Of a DNA stretch of 13,724 nt, positions 1 through 7,464 are shown in pieces; position 1 is the stretch's first letter; each line of letters opens with the position of its first letter. The DNA comes from an uncultured Mycoplasmatota bacterium (lineage in GTDB: Bacteria > Bacillota_I > Bacilli_A > RF39 > UBA660): positions 1 through 13,724 of the forward strand of contig USBW01000005.1 in NCBI GenBank assembly GCA_900553045.1, read 5' to 3'. A program made the position numbers and the translations under genes. The notes under the pieces were generated by a model. The model saw nothing but the letters and a program-made list of their open reading frames with translations, was not told where the DNA came from and searched no databases.

Positions 1-20
1 TATTTTGACAGTATAATGTA

Positions 21-42
21 AAGGAGTACCGAAAATGAAATG
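21..42 (+). promoter_or_regulatory. ribosome binding site and ambiguous start of the first pilin-like gene
   Basis: AAGGAG at 21-26 is a good Shine-Dalgarno. It lies 8 nt before an ATG at 35, but that frame reads Met-Lys-stop (ATG AAA TGA). The long reading frame starts at the overlapping ATG at 40, 13 nt after the SD, which is longer than usual. Either the ribosome uses the ATG at 40 directly, or a two-codon ORF precedes it and reinitiation occurs. A TATAAT at 12-17 sits too close to the SD to be a comfortable -10 element. Confidence 0.5.
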
Positions 43-426
43 ATAGATTTTATTAATGTGTTGGAAACTACTTTTTGTGCTGATTCATCATCAATTTGGC
101 AACTTTTAGGTCATGTAGTTAATATTGTTAAGATAGTTATTCCAATTATTATTATTTTATTTGCTATGTTAGACTTAGGTAAGGCTGTTATGGCTGGTAA
201 AGAAGATGAGATCAAGAATGCTCAAAAAATGCTTATTAAGCGTTTGATTTATGGTGTAATTATTTTCTTTGTTGTGACTATAGTTCAAACAGTTTTCAAT
301 TTGATTGGTCAAAATATTAATGGTGGCGAAGGTGATTCTGGTATTTGTATGGCTTGTGTGTCTGATCCAAATGGTGATAAATGTGAGGCTGCAGTTGCTG
401 GTTCAGGTGGTCCAACTGCTGGATAG
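40..426 (+). CDS. small pilin-like T4SS subunit (VirB2/TrbC-like, Mbov_0395-type)
   Basis: This is a 128-residue integral membrane protein. It has two hydrophobic segments at roughly residues 28-47 and 70-88, joined by a charged cytoplasmic-type loop with a KED...AQK motif. That is the layout of VirB2/TrbC-type pilins and of the Mbov_0395 pilin-like family of mycoplasma conjugative elements. There is no classical cleaved signal peptide. Cys13 precedes TM1, and a short polar tail with three cysteines and a Gly/Ser/Pro-rich end follows TM2. The TM region aligns without gaps to the C-terminal domain of the gene at 667-1401 (27 of 56 identical by hand), so the two are paralogues. The gene is followed by two hairpin terminators and appears to be its own transcription unit, as expected for a subunit needed in high copy. 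Its T4SS role rests on neighbours and topology. The family name is from memory. Confidence 0.7.
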   Translation: MIDFINVLETTFCADSSSIWQLLGHVVNIVKIVIPIIIILFAMLDLGKAVMAGKEDEIKNAQKMLIKRLIYGVIIFFVVTIVQTVFNLIGQNINGGEGDSGICMACVSDPNGDKCEAAVAGSGGPTAG

Positions 427-489
427 GACTTGTTTATTGGAATGACAAAATTTGTTTTTAGTTATGTAAATAAGTGTAGTTTTATTAAT

Positions 490-524
490 AAAAGTAGTGT
501 ATTGAAATGCACTGCTTTTATTTG
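490..524 (+). terminator. hairpin terminator after the pilin-like gene
   Basis: An inverted repeat pairs 490-502 with 507-519 around a TGAA loop. The 13-bp stem includes one internal T-G wobble. A T-rich run (516-523, interrupted by one A) follows. This fits an intrinsic terminator 64 nt past the stop codon. Confidence 0.65.
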
Positions 525-546
525 CAATATTTATTAATTGTTTTTT

Positions 547-574
547 ACGAGCAATCAAATAATGCTCGTTTTTT
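547..574 (+). terminator. second hairpin terminator in tandem
   Basis: ACGAGCA (547-553) pairs with TGCTCGT (563-569) around a 9-nt loop, and T569-T574 gives a six-T tract. It is more canonical than the hairpin at 490 and backs it up. Together they should isolate the pilin transcript from the downstream operon. Confidence 0.75.
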
Positions 575-597
575 AATTATATTTTTAGTTTTTATAG

Positions 598-626
598 TTG
601 TTATTATCGAATAGTTTTGATATAAT
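598..626 (+). promoter_or_regulatory. sigma-A-type extended -10 promoter of the T4SS operon
   Basis: A perfect TATAAT (621-626) is preceded by TGA, giving an extended -10 (TG at 618-619). TTGTTA (598-603) lies at an exact 17-bp spacing as the -35. The predicted transcript starts near 633, about 34 nt before the ATG at 667. It lies just after the tandem terminators, so it should drive genes 667-9696. Confidence 0.75.
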
Positions 627-666
627 CTAAATTGAGATTTACTATCTTCTGAAAAGAGGCTTGATT

Positions 667-1401
667 ATGAAAAATAAATTCTTTTGGTTACTTTTAGTAT
701 TCTTTGTTTTCCCTTTTATAGTAAAAGCAGACTATACTTGTAATTATCAAAATAATTTTAGTTTTACTTTTAATAGTGATAGAGAGTTGACATATAATTC
801 AAATTATAAATTGTGTAATTATAATGATAGTGATAGTTGCAATTTGAGTTCTACTACTAATAATTATTATGGTTTCAATGCAATGAGATATATTAATAAT
901 AATCATAGTTGCCCTCCGTATGTAGTTTTAGTAGGTAACTCAAGAGTTGCTATCTTTGCAGGAAGTCAAGATAGTGCTGATTTTTTAGTTAAAAATCATT
1001 TTCCTAGTGGTGTTATTTCACAATTAAACGCTTCTTCTTCATCTAGCAATATATTTAGTCCTGTTGATAGTGATGAAGATCCGGTAGAAGATGTTCAAAA
1101 ACCTGACATTACATATACTGCTGAAGAGTGTAGAAAGCTTATTTTAGGTGAACAATTAGCTGAAATTTTAGATGGCATTTTTACTTTTGTTTTGATTGCA
1201 GTACCTATATTAACAATTGTTTTAATAATTAAAGATATGGTGTCTGCTGTTGCTGCTTCAAAAGAAGATGATATGAAGAAGGCTCAAAAGAACGCTATTT
1301 TTAGAATAATAATTGCTGTTGCGATATGTTTAGTGCCAGTTATTGTAAATACTGTTTTAAATATAATTGGCTTTACTTCTGGTACATGTGGAATAGGATA
1401 G
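667..1401 (+). CDS. exported pilin-like protein with ectodomain (VirB2/TrbC-like C-terminus)
   Basis: The product has 244 residues from the ATG at 667. I prefer this start to the TTG at 661 because AAGAGG (654-659) lies 7 nt before it, and because it opens directly into a signal peptide (MKNKFF, then a hydrophobic core, cleavage expected after VKA near residue 21). The mature N-terminal half (about 22-150) is rich in Asn, Ser and Tyr with four cysteines and should be extracytoplasmic. An acidic linker follows. The C-terminus (180-235) has two TM segments around a SKEDD...KAQK loop and matches the whole TM core of the small pilin-like protein at 40-426. The product is therefore a pilin-like module fused to an exposed domain. 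It could be a minor or tip subunit or an assembly factor; I do not recognise the ectodomain. It is first gene of the main operon, 11 nt before the VirB6-like gene. Confidence 0.65.
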   Translation: MKNKFFWLLLVFFVFPFIVKADYTCNYQNNFSFTFNSDRELTYNSNYKLCNYNDSDSCNLSSTTNNYYGFNAMRYINNNHSCPPYVVLVGNSRVAIFAGSQDSADFLVKNHFPSGVISQLNASSSSSNIFSPVDSDEDPVEDVQKPDITYTAEECRKLILGEQLAEILDGIFTFVLIAVPILTIVLIIKDMVSAVAASKEDDMKKAQKNAIFRIIIAVAICLVPVIVNTVLNIIGFTSGTCGIG

Positions 1402-1412
1402 GTGAGTAAAAT

Positions 1413-4400
1413 ATGGAAGGTATACTTACAGAGTTAGTTGGAGGCTTGTATCGATTTGTAGCTATGTGTTATGGATTGGTAAGAGAATTATCTACTTGTA
1501 TTAGTTTGGAAGATTTAAATCTTGATGGTTTTGGTAATACTATTTATACGTTAGTTGGTATATTTATGTTATTTAGGCTTACTGTATCATTACTCAATGC
1601 TCTAATTAACCCGGACAAGATTCATGATGGTAAAACTGGTGTTGGTAAAATTCTTACTAGAATAATGGTTTCTTTAATATTGGTGCTGGGAGGTCCTTTT
1701 ATTTTTGATTTACTTTTGGATATTCAATCAGCCATTGTTGATCCGGAAGGTAGTGCTAGTATTCTTAATTTATTTGGTAGTGATCATTCAAGTATTAATA
1801 TGTTTCCAACTTCATCTGAGGAAGAAATAAATGTAAATCCACCAGTTAGTGATGAAGAAGATGATAATTTTAGTCCATATGAAAATGTGCTTCCTGATAA
1901 TGATAATGTTGGGGTGGGTACATTCACTTGCTATTATGTTTATACTACTTTTAATAAGACAATAGGAGAAGGTACTGAGGCTATTGATAATGTGTTTACA
2001 TATCATGATATTGTAGGTGTAACGTTTACGGAAGATAGTAGCTATGATAATCGTGGTTTTGATGGCATTGAAGCAGGAGTTGGAATATGTAATAATAATT
2101 CTAGTTGTGCTGGATATGGCTGGTATACGAGTTTTTTTGCTCCAGAGATTAGAAGTGCTGGAGGTACAATCTATAGAAGTAATTTGCAATTTAATAATAT
2201 GCATACTAAGTATGATAGTAATAAAGATAGAAATTCAGGCTCTGTTATAGACAACCATAATTGTAACAATATGTTGTATGACGTTACTTGTCAAACTACT
2301 AATGGAGTCACTACTTGTTCAAGTTATGAAGGTACTTCTCTTTGGAATAACAATAGTGACGATAATAATTACGGAATATCATTTTTATTTGACAAGTTTC
2401 AAGATCATGATGAAGCTCATTTCTTTTTATACGGTTCAAGAACTATAGATGAACTTTTATCAAAAATAAGACAGTTTTCAAACAGTTTTACTATTACAGA
2501 AACTGGTAGTTCTTATGGACATGTTAGAGAAACAGTTTTAAATTTTGCGTTGCCATCTACGCTAGCTGATGCTTCTAGAGATGATGTTTTGCAAGATGGT
2601 GAATTAGCTATGTCTAATTTAAATACTGATATTGAAGCTGTAGATTTAGCTTTTGCTAAAAATTTGGCAAGTATTTTTGTGGAAAAGAGTCCTGAGTTTG
2701 ATGAGACAGCTGATGGTGCTACTTTGGACTTATTCGTAGTTAATGCTTCAGCTGATAAAATGGTTGGAGAACTTTGGTCAGATGAAAGAATCAGTTTAAA
2801 CTGGTTTATGGCTTTGATTATGGGAATAGTAGCTATTGTTTATTTACTTGTTATTGCTATTGACGTAGTTGTTCGTAATTTTAAACTTTTAATACTACAA
2901 TTAATTTCACCAATTGCTTTTATAAGTTATATAAACCCTGAGGATAAGATTTTTGATAACTGGAAAAAGCAATATATTGGTGCATATTTAGACTTGTTTT
3001 TAAAACTGCTTGCTTTAAATTTAGGTATGTATGCTTGTTCGCAATTAATAACCTTATTGTGGGATAACGGTACTACTAATATAATAGCTTCGATTGCAGT
3101 CTTATTAGGTGCTTGGACATTTGTTAAAATAGCTCCAAACTTTATATCGAAAATATTTGGTATTCAAGAAATGGCTGGTACTTTAAAAGATTCTTTCAAA
3201 ACATTAAAAACTGCTATTGGTGCAGGAGCAGGTCTTGCTATTGGTGGAGCTATGGGAGCAGTTTCTGGTTTAGGAGCTGGTGGTACAATTGGCACTTTAG
3301 CTACTGGAGCAGTAGGCGGTGCTGTTTCTGGTTTATTATCAGGAAGAAAAGGAAAAATATTTGAAGGTGGACAGAAGCAAGTACAGCGTAGTAAAGCTAC
3401 TAGAGAAGCCAATTTGGCTGGTTCTACAGCTTTGGGGCGTATGCGTGCTCGTGTTGGTAGTGCTTTAGGTGTTTCTGCTTATGATAATGATCAACGTATT
3501 GTTAATGCTTATGAAGATCTATCTAAGCAGCACAAGGCTTATGATAGCCATATTGAAGGAGAAATTCTTAAAAAAGATTATTTTGGAATGCAACAAGACC
3601 GTAAAGAGTTGGATTATATTGAAAGAACTGGTAGAGATTATAGTGGGAGACGCTATACACGTCAAGAAATTGCTGATAAGAATAAAGCTTATGCTGATAA
3701 ATTGGATTTAGCAAAAGCTTATTATACTGCTGGCTTAAGCTGGGGAGATAATAAGGGTATTAATGATGATGTCGTTGCTCAAAATATGAAACGTACATAT
3801 GATATTTCTCTTGATAGTTATAGGAGTAAGTATGGTGAGTTTAGTCGTGTTGATGAAAATGGAAAGCCTATTTTTAATTCACTTTCAATTAATGATAAAG
3901 ATATTAAAAAAACGCTTGAAAATTCTAGTGTTAACAAGCAAAATTTGGATTCATATGTTAATTCAAAGGTTCTTGAAAATAATGTTGAACTTTCTAATAT
4001 GCGTGATAGTATTAATAGTTTTTCTCAAAGAGATCCAAATACGTTAACCAATGATGAAAGATCTAACTTACATAATTTGCAACGTCAATATCAAGAAGCT
4101 TTGGATAGAGCAACTAGTGATTATATTGCTAATCAAGATCAATTGATGCAAAGTAACCCAACAGCAGCTGACACAAGATATGTTGAATTAAAAGGCCTTG
4201 TAAATAATGAAAATCTTTTTGATGCTCATAGATTAGTTTCTGATAGTCCTAGTGTGGTTAAGCGAAATTTAGACACATATGTTAATTTGAAGGTTCATGA
4301 AGGTAACGCAGAACTTTCTAGTATGCGTGATAGTATTAATAGTTTTTCTCAAAGAGATCCTAATACTTTAACTGATATTGATCGCTCTAATTTACAAAAT

Positions 4401-4685
4401 TTACAACGTCAATATCAGGAAGCCTTGGATAGAGCAACTAGTGATTATATTGCTAATCAAGATCGCTTGATGCGAAGTAATCCTACAGTGGCTGATACAC
4501 AATATGTTGAATTAAAAGGTGATTTAGATTTGGCTACTAAAATTGAGAATACAGCTAAAACAACTAGAGCTAATTACAAGAGTGTTAAAAAATCAAGAGA
4601 AAATGCTCAGTCAAACTTTACGTCTTCGACAAGCTTTTTCAAGCATAAAATTAATGCTGAAAGTATTAATAAAAAGGGTAAATAG
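1413..4685 (+). CDS. VirB6/TrbL-like polytopic T4SS channel protein (Mbov_0396-type)
   Basis: This is a 1090-residue protein with a modular plan. Residues 1-110 hold an amphipathic N-terminus and two TM segments (about 44-64 and 80-105). Residues 110-455 form a large polar, Asn/Asp/Ser-rich domain with six cysteines, predicted outside the membrane. Residues 460-585 hold a cluster of about four TM segments. Residues 601-645 form a Gly/Ala-rich hydrophobic stretch. Residues 646-1090 are a long charged, probably helical cytoplasmic tail containing an 85-residue duplicated repeat. The central TM block followed by a Gly/Ala-rich region and charged tail is typical of VirB6/TrbL and Mbov_0396-like proteins, which form the inner-membrane channel. 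The start is supported by AGGTGAG (1400-1406), 6 nt upstream. It lies between a pilin-like gene and VirB3/VirB4 homologues, as expected. It is long for the family. Confidence 0.75.
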   Translation: MEGILTELVGGLYRFVAMCYGLVRELSTCISLEDLNLDGFGNTIYTLVGIFMLFRLTVSLLNALINPDKIHDGKTGVGKILTRIMVSLILVLGGPFIFDLLLDIQSAIVDPEGSASILNLFGSDHSSINMFPTSSEEEINVNPPVSDEEDDNFSPYENVLPDNDNVGVGTFTCYYVYTTFNKTIGEGTEAIDNVFTYHDIVGVTFTEDSSYDNRGFDGIEAGVGICNNNSSCAGYGWYTSFFAPEIRSAGGTIYRSNLQFNNMHTKYDSNKDRNSGSVIDNHNCNNMLYDVTCQTTNGVTTCSSYEGTSLWNNNSDDNNYGISFLFDKFQDHDEAHFFLYGSRTIDELLSKIRQFSNSFTITETGSSYGHVRETVLNFALPSTLADASRDDVLQDGELAMSNLNTDIEAVDLAFAKNLASIFVEKSPEFDETADGATLDLFVVNASADKMVGELWSDERISLNWFMALIMGIVAIVYLLVIAIDVVVRNFKLLILQLISPIAFISYINPEDKIFDNWKKQYIGAYLDLFLKLLALNLGMYACSQLITLLWDNGTTNIIASIAVLLGAWTFVKIAPNFISKIFGIQEMAGTLKDSFKTLKTAIGAGAGLAIGGAMGAVSGLGAGGTIGTLATGAVGGAVSGLLSGRKGKIFEGGQKQVQRSKATREANLAGSTALGRMRARVGSALGVSAYDNDQRIVNAYEDLSKQHKAYDSHIEGEILKKDYFGMQQDRKELDYIERTGRDYSGRRYTRQEIADKNKAYADKLDLAKAYYTAGLSWGDNKGINDDVVAQNMKRTYDISLDSYRSKYGEFSRVDENGKPIFNSLSINDKDIKKTLENSSVNKQNLDSYVNSKVLENNVELSNMRDSINSFSQRDPNTLTNDERSNLHNLQRQYQEALDRATSDYIANQDQLMQSNPTAADTRYVELKGLVNNENLFDAHRLVSDSPSVVKRNLDTYVNLKVHEGNAELSSMRDSINSFSQRDPNTLTDIDRSNLQNLQRQYQEALDRATSDYIANQDRLMRSNPTVADTQYVELKGDLDLATKIENTAKTTRANYKSVKKSRENAQSNFTSSTSFFKHKINAESINKKGK
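3942..4520 (+). repeat. tandem in-frame duplication in the VirB6-like C-terminal tail
   Basis: Two direct copies of 255 bp (3942-4196 and 4266-4520) lie 324 bp apart, exactly 108 codons, with no indels. They encode residues 844-928 and 952-1036, which differ at about 14 of 85 positions by hand count. The central block from MRDSINSFSQRDPNTLT to DRATSDYIANQD is nearly identical. The repeat is polar, rich in Gln, Asn, Arg and Asp, and looks helical. Silent third-position differences show the duplication is not very recent, or that the protein sequence is under selection. Confidence 0.9.
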
Positions 4686-4702
4686 AAAGGGGTTGATAAA
4701 GT

Positions 4703-5026
4703 ATGAATAGGGCATATTTGGTTCCGGCTAACAGTAAGAAACAAAATTTAATTTTTGGTTTCTTACTGCCAGTTGATGCCATTATTTTAGGAATTGGAAT
4801 AGCTATTACTTTTTTGCTACTGATGATTTTTCCTGTTACTGAACTTTGGGGTGTGATAGTTACACTTCTACCAGCTTTAATAGCAGGGTTCTTGGTTTTT
4901 CCGGTACCTAATTATCACAACTCAAGAATTTTGCTTAGAGAGATATATTATTTCTACTTTAAATCAAGAAGAAAATATGTATGGAGAGGTTGGTGTTATA
5001 AATATGAACAATCAGACGAGCAATAG
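4703..5026 (+). CDS. small VirB3/PrgI-like membrane protein
   Basis: The product has 107 residues: a short N-terminus, two closely spaced TM segments (about 20-43 and 47-67), then a PVPNYHN turn and a basic, aromatic C-terminal segment (FKSRRKYVWRGW). Small two-TM proteins of this kind immediately upstream of VirB4 are the VirB3/PrgI components of Gram-positive T4SSs, which anchor VirB4 to the membrane. AAAGGGG (4686-4692) is the SD, 10 nt before the ATG. The 3' end overlaps the next gene by 23 nt. The assignment rests on size, topology and position. Sequence similarity to PrgI is suggestive but not diagnostic by eye. Confidence 0.6.
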   Translation: MNRAYLVPANSKKQNLIFGFLLPVDAIILGIGIAITFLLLMIFPVTELWGVIVTLLPALIAGFLVFPVPNYHNSRILLREIYYFYFKSRRKYVWRGWCYKYEQSDEQ

Positions 5027-5651
5027 CCAGATGAATAATAGTTCATTAAAAGTACAAAGTGGTGGTAATAGCAGTAAATATAGTTCTAAAATGCGTCCTT
5101 TGCCACGGAATGTTCAAAATAATCCTAAATATACAGAAAACTGGATTAATGTTAAAGCTATCAACAATGGTATTATCTATAACGATCGTAATGAAATGGT
5201 TACTGGCGTAAAAATACAGCCTAAAAATATTTTTATTTTAGATTCATATTCCATGGATAATACTTTGACTGGACTTATGAATTTCTACAATACAATTGAT
5301 TATGAATTTTGGATTTTAGTAATCGACCGTCCAGTTGACATTACTATGTATGAATCAGAATTACAAATACTATTTGGTAATACATCAGATCCTCGTAGGA
5401 GAAAATTAATATCTCAGGATTTGGATAAAGCTGACTACTTTAAAAACAATAACGTAGTTGATATCGAATACTATTTGTTATTTAAAGAAAAGAATATGGA
5501 GATGCTTCAAAAAAAGGTTCGTAACCTAATTAATGGTTTTGCTTCTTGCGGTATGTCTGCTAGTCAGGCATCAAATGAAGATTTGCGTGTTATTATTGAC
5601 AATATCTTAAATAGTGGTAAAAAATTTGAATCTGGGGCGGTGGGAATATAA
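5004..5651 (+). CDS. separate N-terminal domain of a split VirB4/TraC ATPase
   Basis: The product has 215 residues from the ATG at 5004. An in-frame ATG at 4977 would add nine residues but lacks a good SD, whereas GGAGAGG (4983-4989) precedes 5004 by 14 nt. The first 35 residues are a low-complexity Asn/Ser/Gln stretch. The rest (VKAINNGIIYNDRN through NEDLRVIIDNIL) resembles the N-terminal domain that opens VirB4/TraC proteins: a strand-rich domain followed by helices and a short motif near where the ATPase part normally continues. It has no Walker motifs. The next ORF, overlapping by one base (TAATG), supplies the remainder of VirB4, so the two are probably translated in equal amounts and act together. 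I infer the split from domain content. Confidence 0.6.
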   Translation: MNNQTSNSQMNNSSLKVQSGGNSSKYSSKMRPLPRNVQNNPKYTENWINVKAINNGIIYNDRNEMVTGVKIQPKNIFILDSYSMDNTLTGLMNFYNTIDYEFWILVIDRPVDITMYESELQILFGNTSDPRRRKLISQDLDKADYFKNNNVVDIEYYLLFKEKNMEMLQKKVRNLINGFASCGMSASQASNEDLRVIIDNILNSGKKFESGAVGI

Positions 5652-7441
5652 TGAGTTTATTTAAAAGTGAAGTTGCACCAAAAGGCTTAGAATTTAATTC
5701 AAATGATATAGTTATTAGCGATCGCTATATGACTATTTTAACAGTGGTTTCATATCCACGTAGAATTGGTATTGGGTATCTTTCTAATATTACTAATAGT
5801 ATTCCTGGTGTTAAAATAGCTATTAAACATATACCTGTTCCTTTTTCGACTTTGTCAAAATTATTAAATAAAGAATTAGCTGATTTACGTACTAGATATC
5901 AAGAAGAAAATGATAGAACAGCTCAGGAGCGTATAAGACAAGATTATGATACCTTAGAGACATTTATTCAACAGCTTGCCTCTAATCAGTCAAAGGTTTT
6001 TGACTTTCAGATGCACATAATTGTAACGTCTGATACTAGAGAAAACTTAGAAATTAGAAAAATGCAGATTAAGAACTTATTGGATTCTATTCAACTTAGA
6101 GCTATTCCTTTACGTTTTGAGCAGGAAAAAGTCTTAAAATCTATTTTACCATTTTTTCCAAAGCAAGATGTTGAAGAACGTATTGGAACAATAATGCCAA
6201 CTCCTACTATGGCTGGTATGTATCCTTTTGTTTTTGATAGTATTAAAGATCCTGGTCCTTCAACTTTATTAGGAGTTGACTTCTCAGGTGGTGTAGTCTT
6301 ATTCAACCAATTCTTATATCAAAGACGTAAAGAACATAATCGTAATAATGCTAATATGATTATGTTAGGTACTTCTGGTAGTGGTAAATCAACAGCTGCT
6401 AAATTATTAGTTAGAAGTGCTATTAGAAATGGTTATCAAGTTGTAGCAATCGATCCTGAAAATGAGCTTAAAGAACTTGTAGAAGCTTATGGTGGTAGTG
6501 CTATTGACCTTGGTAAAGGTGGAGAATTTGGTCTTATTAATCCTCTTGAGGTCTTAATAGATGCCGATGATGATGAAATAAAGCAGGGTCTTGGCTATAC
6601 CGTTCTAACTAAAACTTTACAATTTTTAAAAGCTTTTATGAAGTATTATGATCCTTCAATTGAAGAAGATGTTTTAAATCTTTTCATTGAGCTCGTTCAA
6701 GAGACTTATCGTCGTTTTGGTATTGATTTCAATACTGATTTTTCTAGATTTACTCCAGAAAATTATCCAACTTTTGATGATGTTTATGCGACGATTCGTG
6801 GTAAACTTATCTCGATGGCAGACTTAACTCATGAGCGTGATATTATGGAACGTCTTGAGTTAAAAATTCGCCCATTGACTAACGAACTTCGTTTCTACTT
6901 TAATGGTCATACAACAATTAATTCTGATACTAGTATTATTTCTTTAAATATAAAGGAGTTAATGAATGCTGATGTTAATGTCCGTAATGCTTTGTTCTTT
7001 AATGTTTTAAAATATGCTTGGAGTTTATGCTTAGACTCTTCTGTTAACACAGTATTGATGGTTGATGAAGCTCACGTTTTACTATCAGGTGGTAATGTTT
7101 TAGGAGCTGACTTTTTAGCTCAGATCCAACGTCGTAGCCGTAAGTATAACACAGGTAATATTATCATTACTCAACAGCCAAGCGACTTTACACCACAGGC
7201 AGTTATTACACAAGGAAAAGCTATTTTTGATAATGCTTCTTATTATTTAATTATGGGCTTGCGTAAACAAGCAGTCGATGACTTAGCATTATTAATTGAC
7301 CTTAATGATAACGAGAAGGAAAGTATTAAAAGATATGGTCAAGGAGAAGCTTTGTTTGTCTGTGGTAGTCGTAGAATGCGCATGAGTATTATTGTAACAC
7401 AAGAAGAATTAGATTCCTTTGGTAGTGGCGGAGGATTATAA
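5651..7441 (+). CDS. virB4: VirB4/TraC-like T4SS ATPase (ATPase portion)
   Basis: The product has 596 residues. Residues 1-190 resemble the middle of VirB4 proteins, including the conserved APKGLEF opening and a YPRRIGIGYL segment. Walker A is GTSGSGKST at 240-248, followed by the VAIDPENEL motif typical of VirB4/TraC. Walker B is LMVDEAH with D472-E473, followed by the ITQQPSDF sensor-like motif. VirB4 hydrolyses ATP at the cytoplasmic face of the channel to drive pilin handling and substrate transfer. It is shorter than a usual VirB4 (about 800 residues) because the N-terminal domain is encoded by the preceding ORF, with which it overlaps by one base. A GGGGCGGTGGG stretch (5634-5643) is a possible strong SD. 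VirD4 follows after 23 nt. Confidence 0.92.
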   Translation: MSLFKSEVAPKGLEFNSNDIVISDRYMTILTVVSYPRRIGIGYLSNITNSIPGVKIAIKHIPVPFSTLSKLLNKELADLRTRYQEENDRTAQERIRQDYDTLETFIQQLASNQSKVFDFQMHIIVTSDTRENLEIRKMQIKNLLDSIQLRAIPLRFEQEKVLKSILPFFPKQDVEERIGTIMPTPTMAGMYPFVFDSIKDPGPSTLLGVDFSGGVVLFNQFLYQRRKEHNRNNANMIMLGTSGSGKSTAAKLLVRSAIRNGYQVVAIDPENELKELVEAYGGSAIDLGKGGEFGLINPLEVLIDADDDEIKQGLGYTVLTKTLQFLKAFMKYYDPSIEEDVLNLFIELVQETYRRFGIDFNTDFSRFTPENYPTFDDVYATIRGKLISMADLTHERDIMERLELKIRPLTNELRFYFNGHTTINSDTSIISLNIKELMNADVNVRNALFFNVLKYAWSLCLDSSVNTVLMVDEAHVLLSGGNVLGADFLAQIQRRSRKYNTGNIIITQQPSDFTPQAVITQGKAIFDNASYYLIMGLRKQAVDDLALLIDLNDNEKESIKRYGQGEALFVCGSRRMRMSIIVTQEELDSFGSGGGL

Positions 7442-7464
7442 TCCTTAAGTAGGGAGGTTATTTT

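Noticed and set aside
5..17. TTGACA (5-10) and TATAAT (12-17) as a promoter
   Set aside because: They are one base apart, not about 17, so they cannot be a -35/-10 pair. A -10 at 12-17 alone would start the transcript inside the SD of the first gene.
480..493. 14-bp palindrome TTTTATTAATAAAA as an operator
   Set aside because: It is pure A/T in a very AT-rich gap and overlaps the terminator stem, so chance is the simplest explanation.
661..666. TTG at 661 as start of the second pilin-like gene
   Set aside because: It is one base from the SD (654-659). The ATG at 667 has a normal 7-nt spacing and opens the signal peptide.
1812..2204. 130-residue open frame on the - strand inside the VirB6-like gene
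   Set aside because: It lies wholly within a well-supported gene on the other strand, has no SD or promoter, and is low-complexity Ile/Thr/Ser sequence typical of an antisense shadow.
3469..4047. Two further short + strand frames (80 and 82 residues) inside the VirB6-like tail
   Set aside because: They are out-of-frame Leu/Ile/Lys-rich shadows of the repeat-bearing coding region, with no independent start signals.
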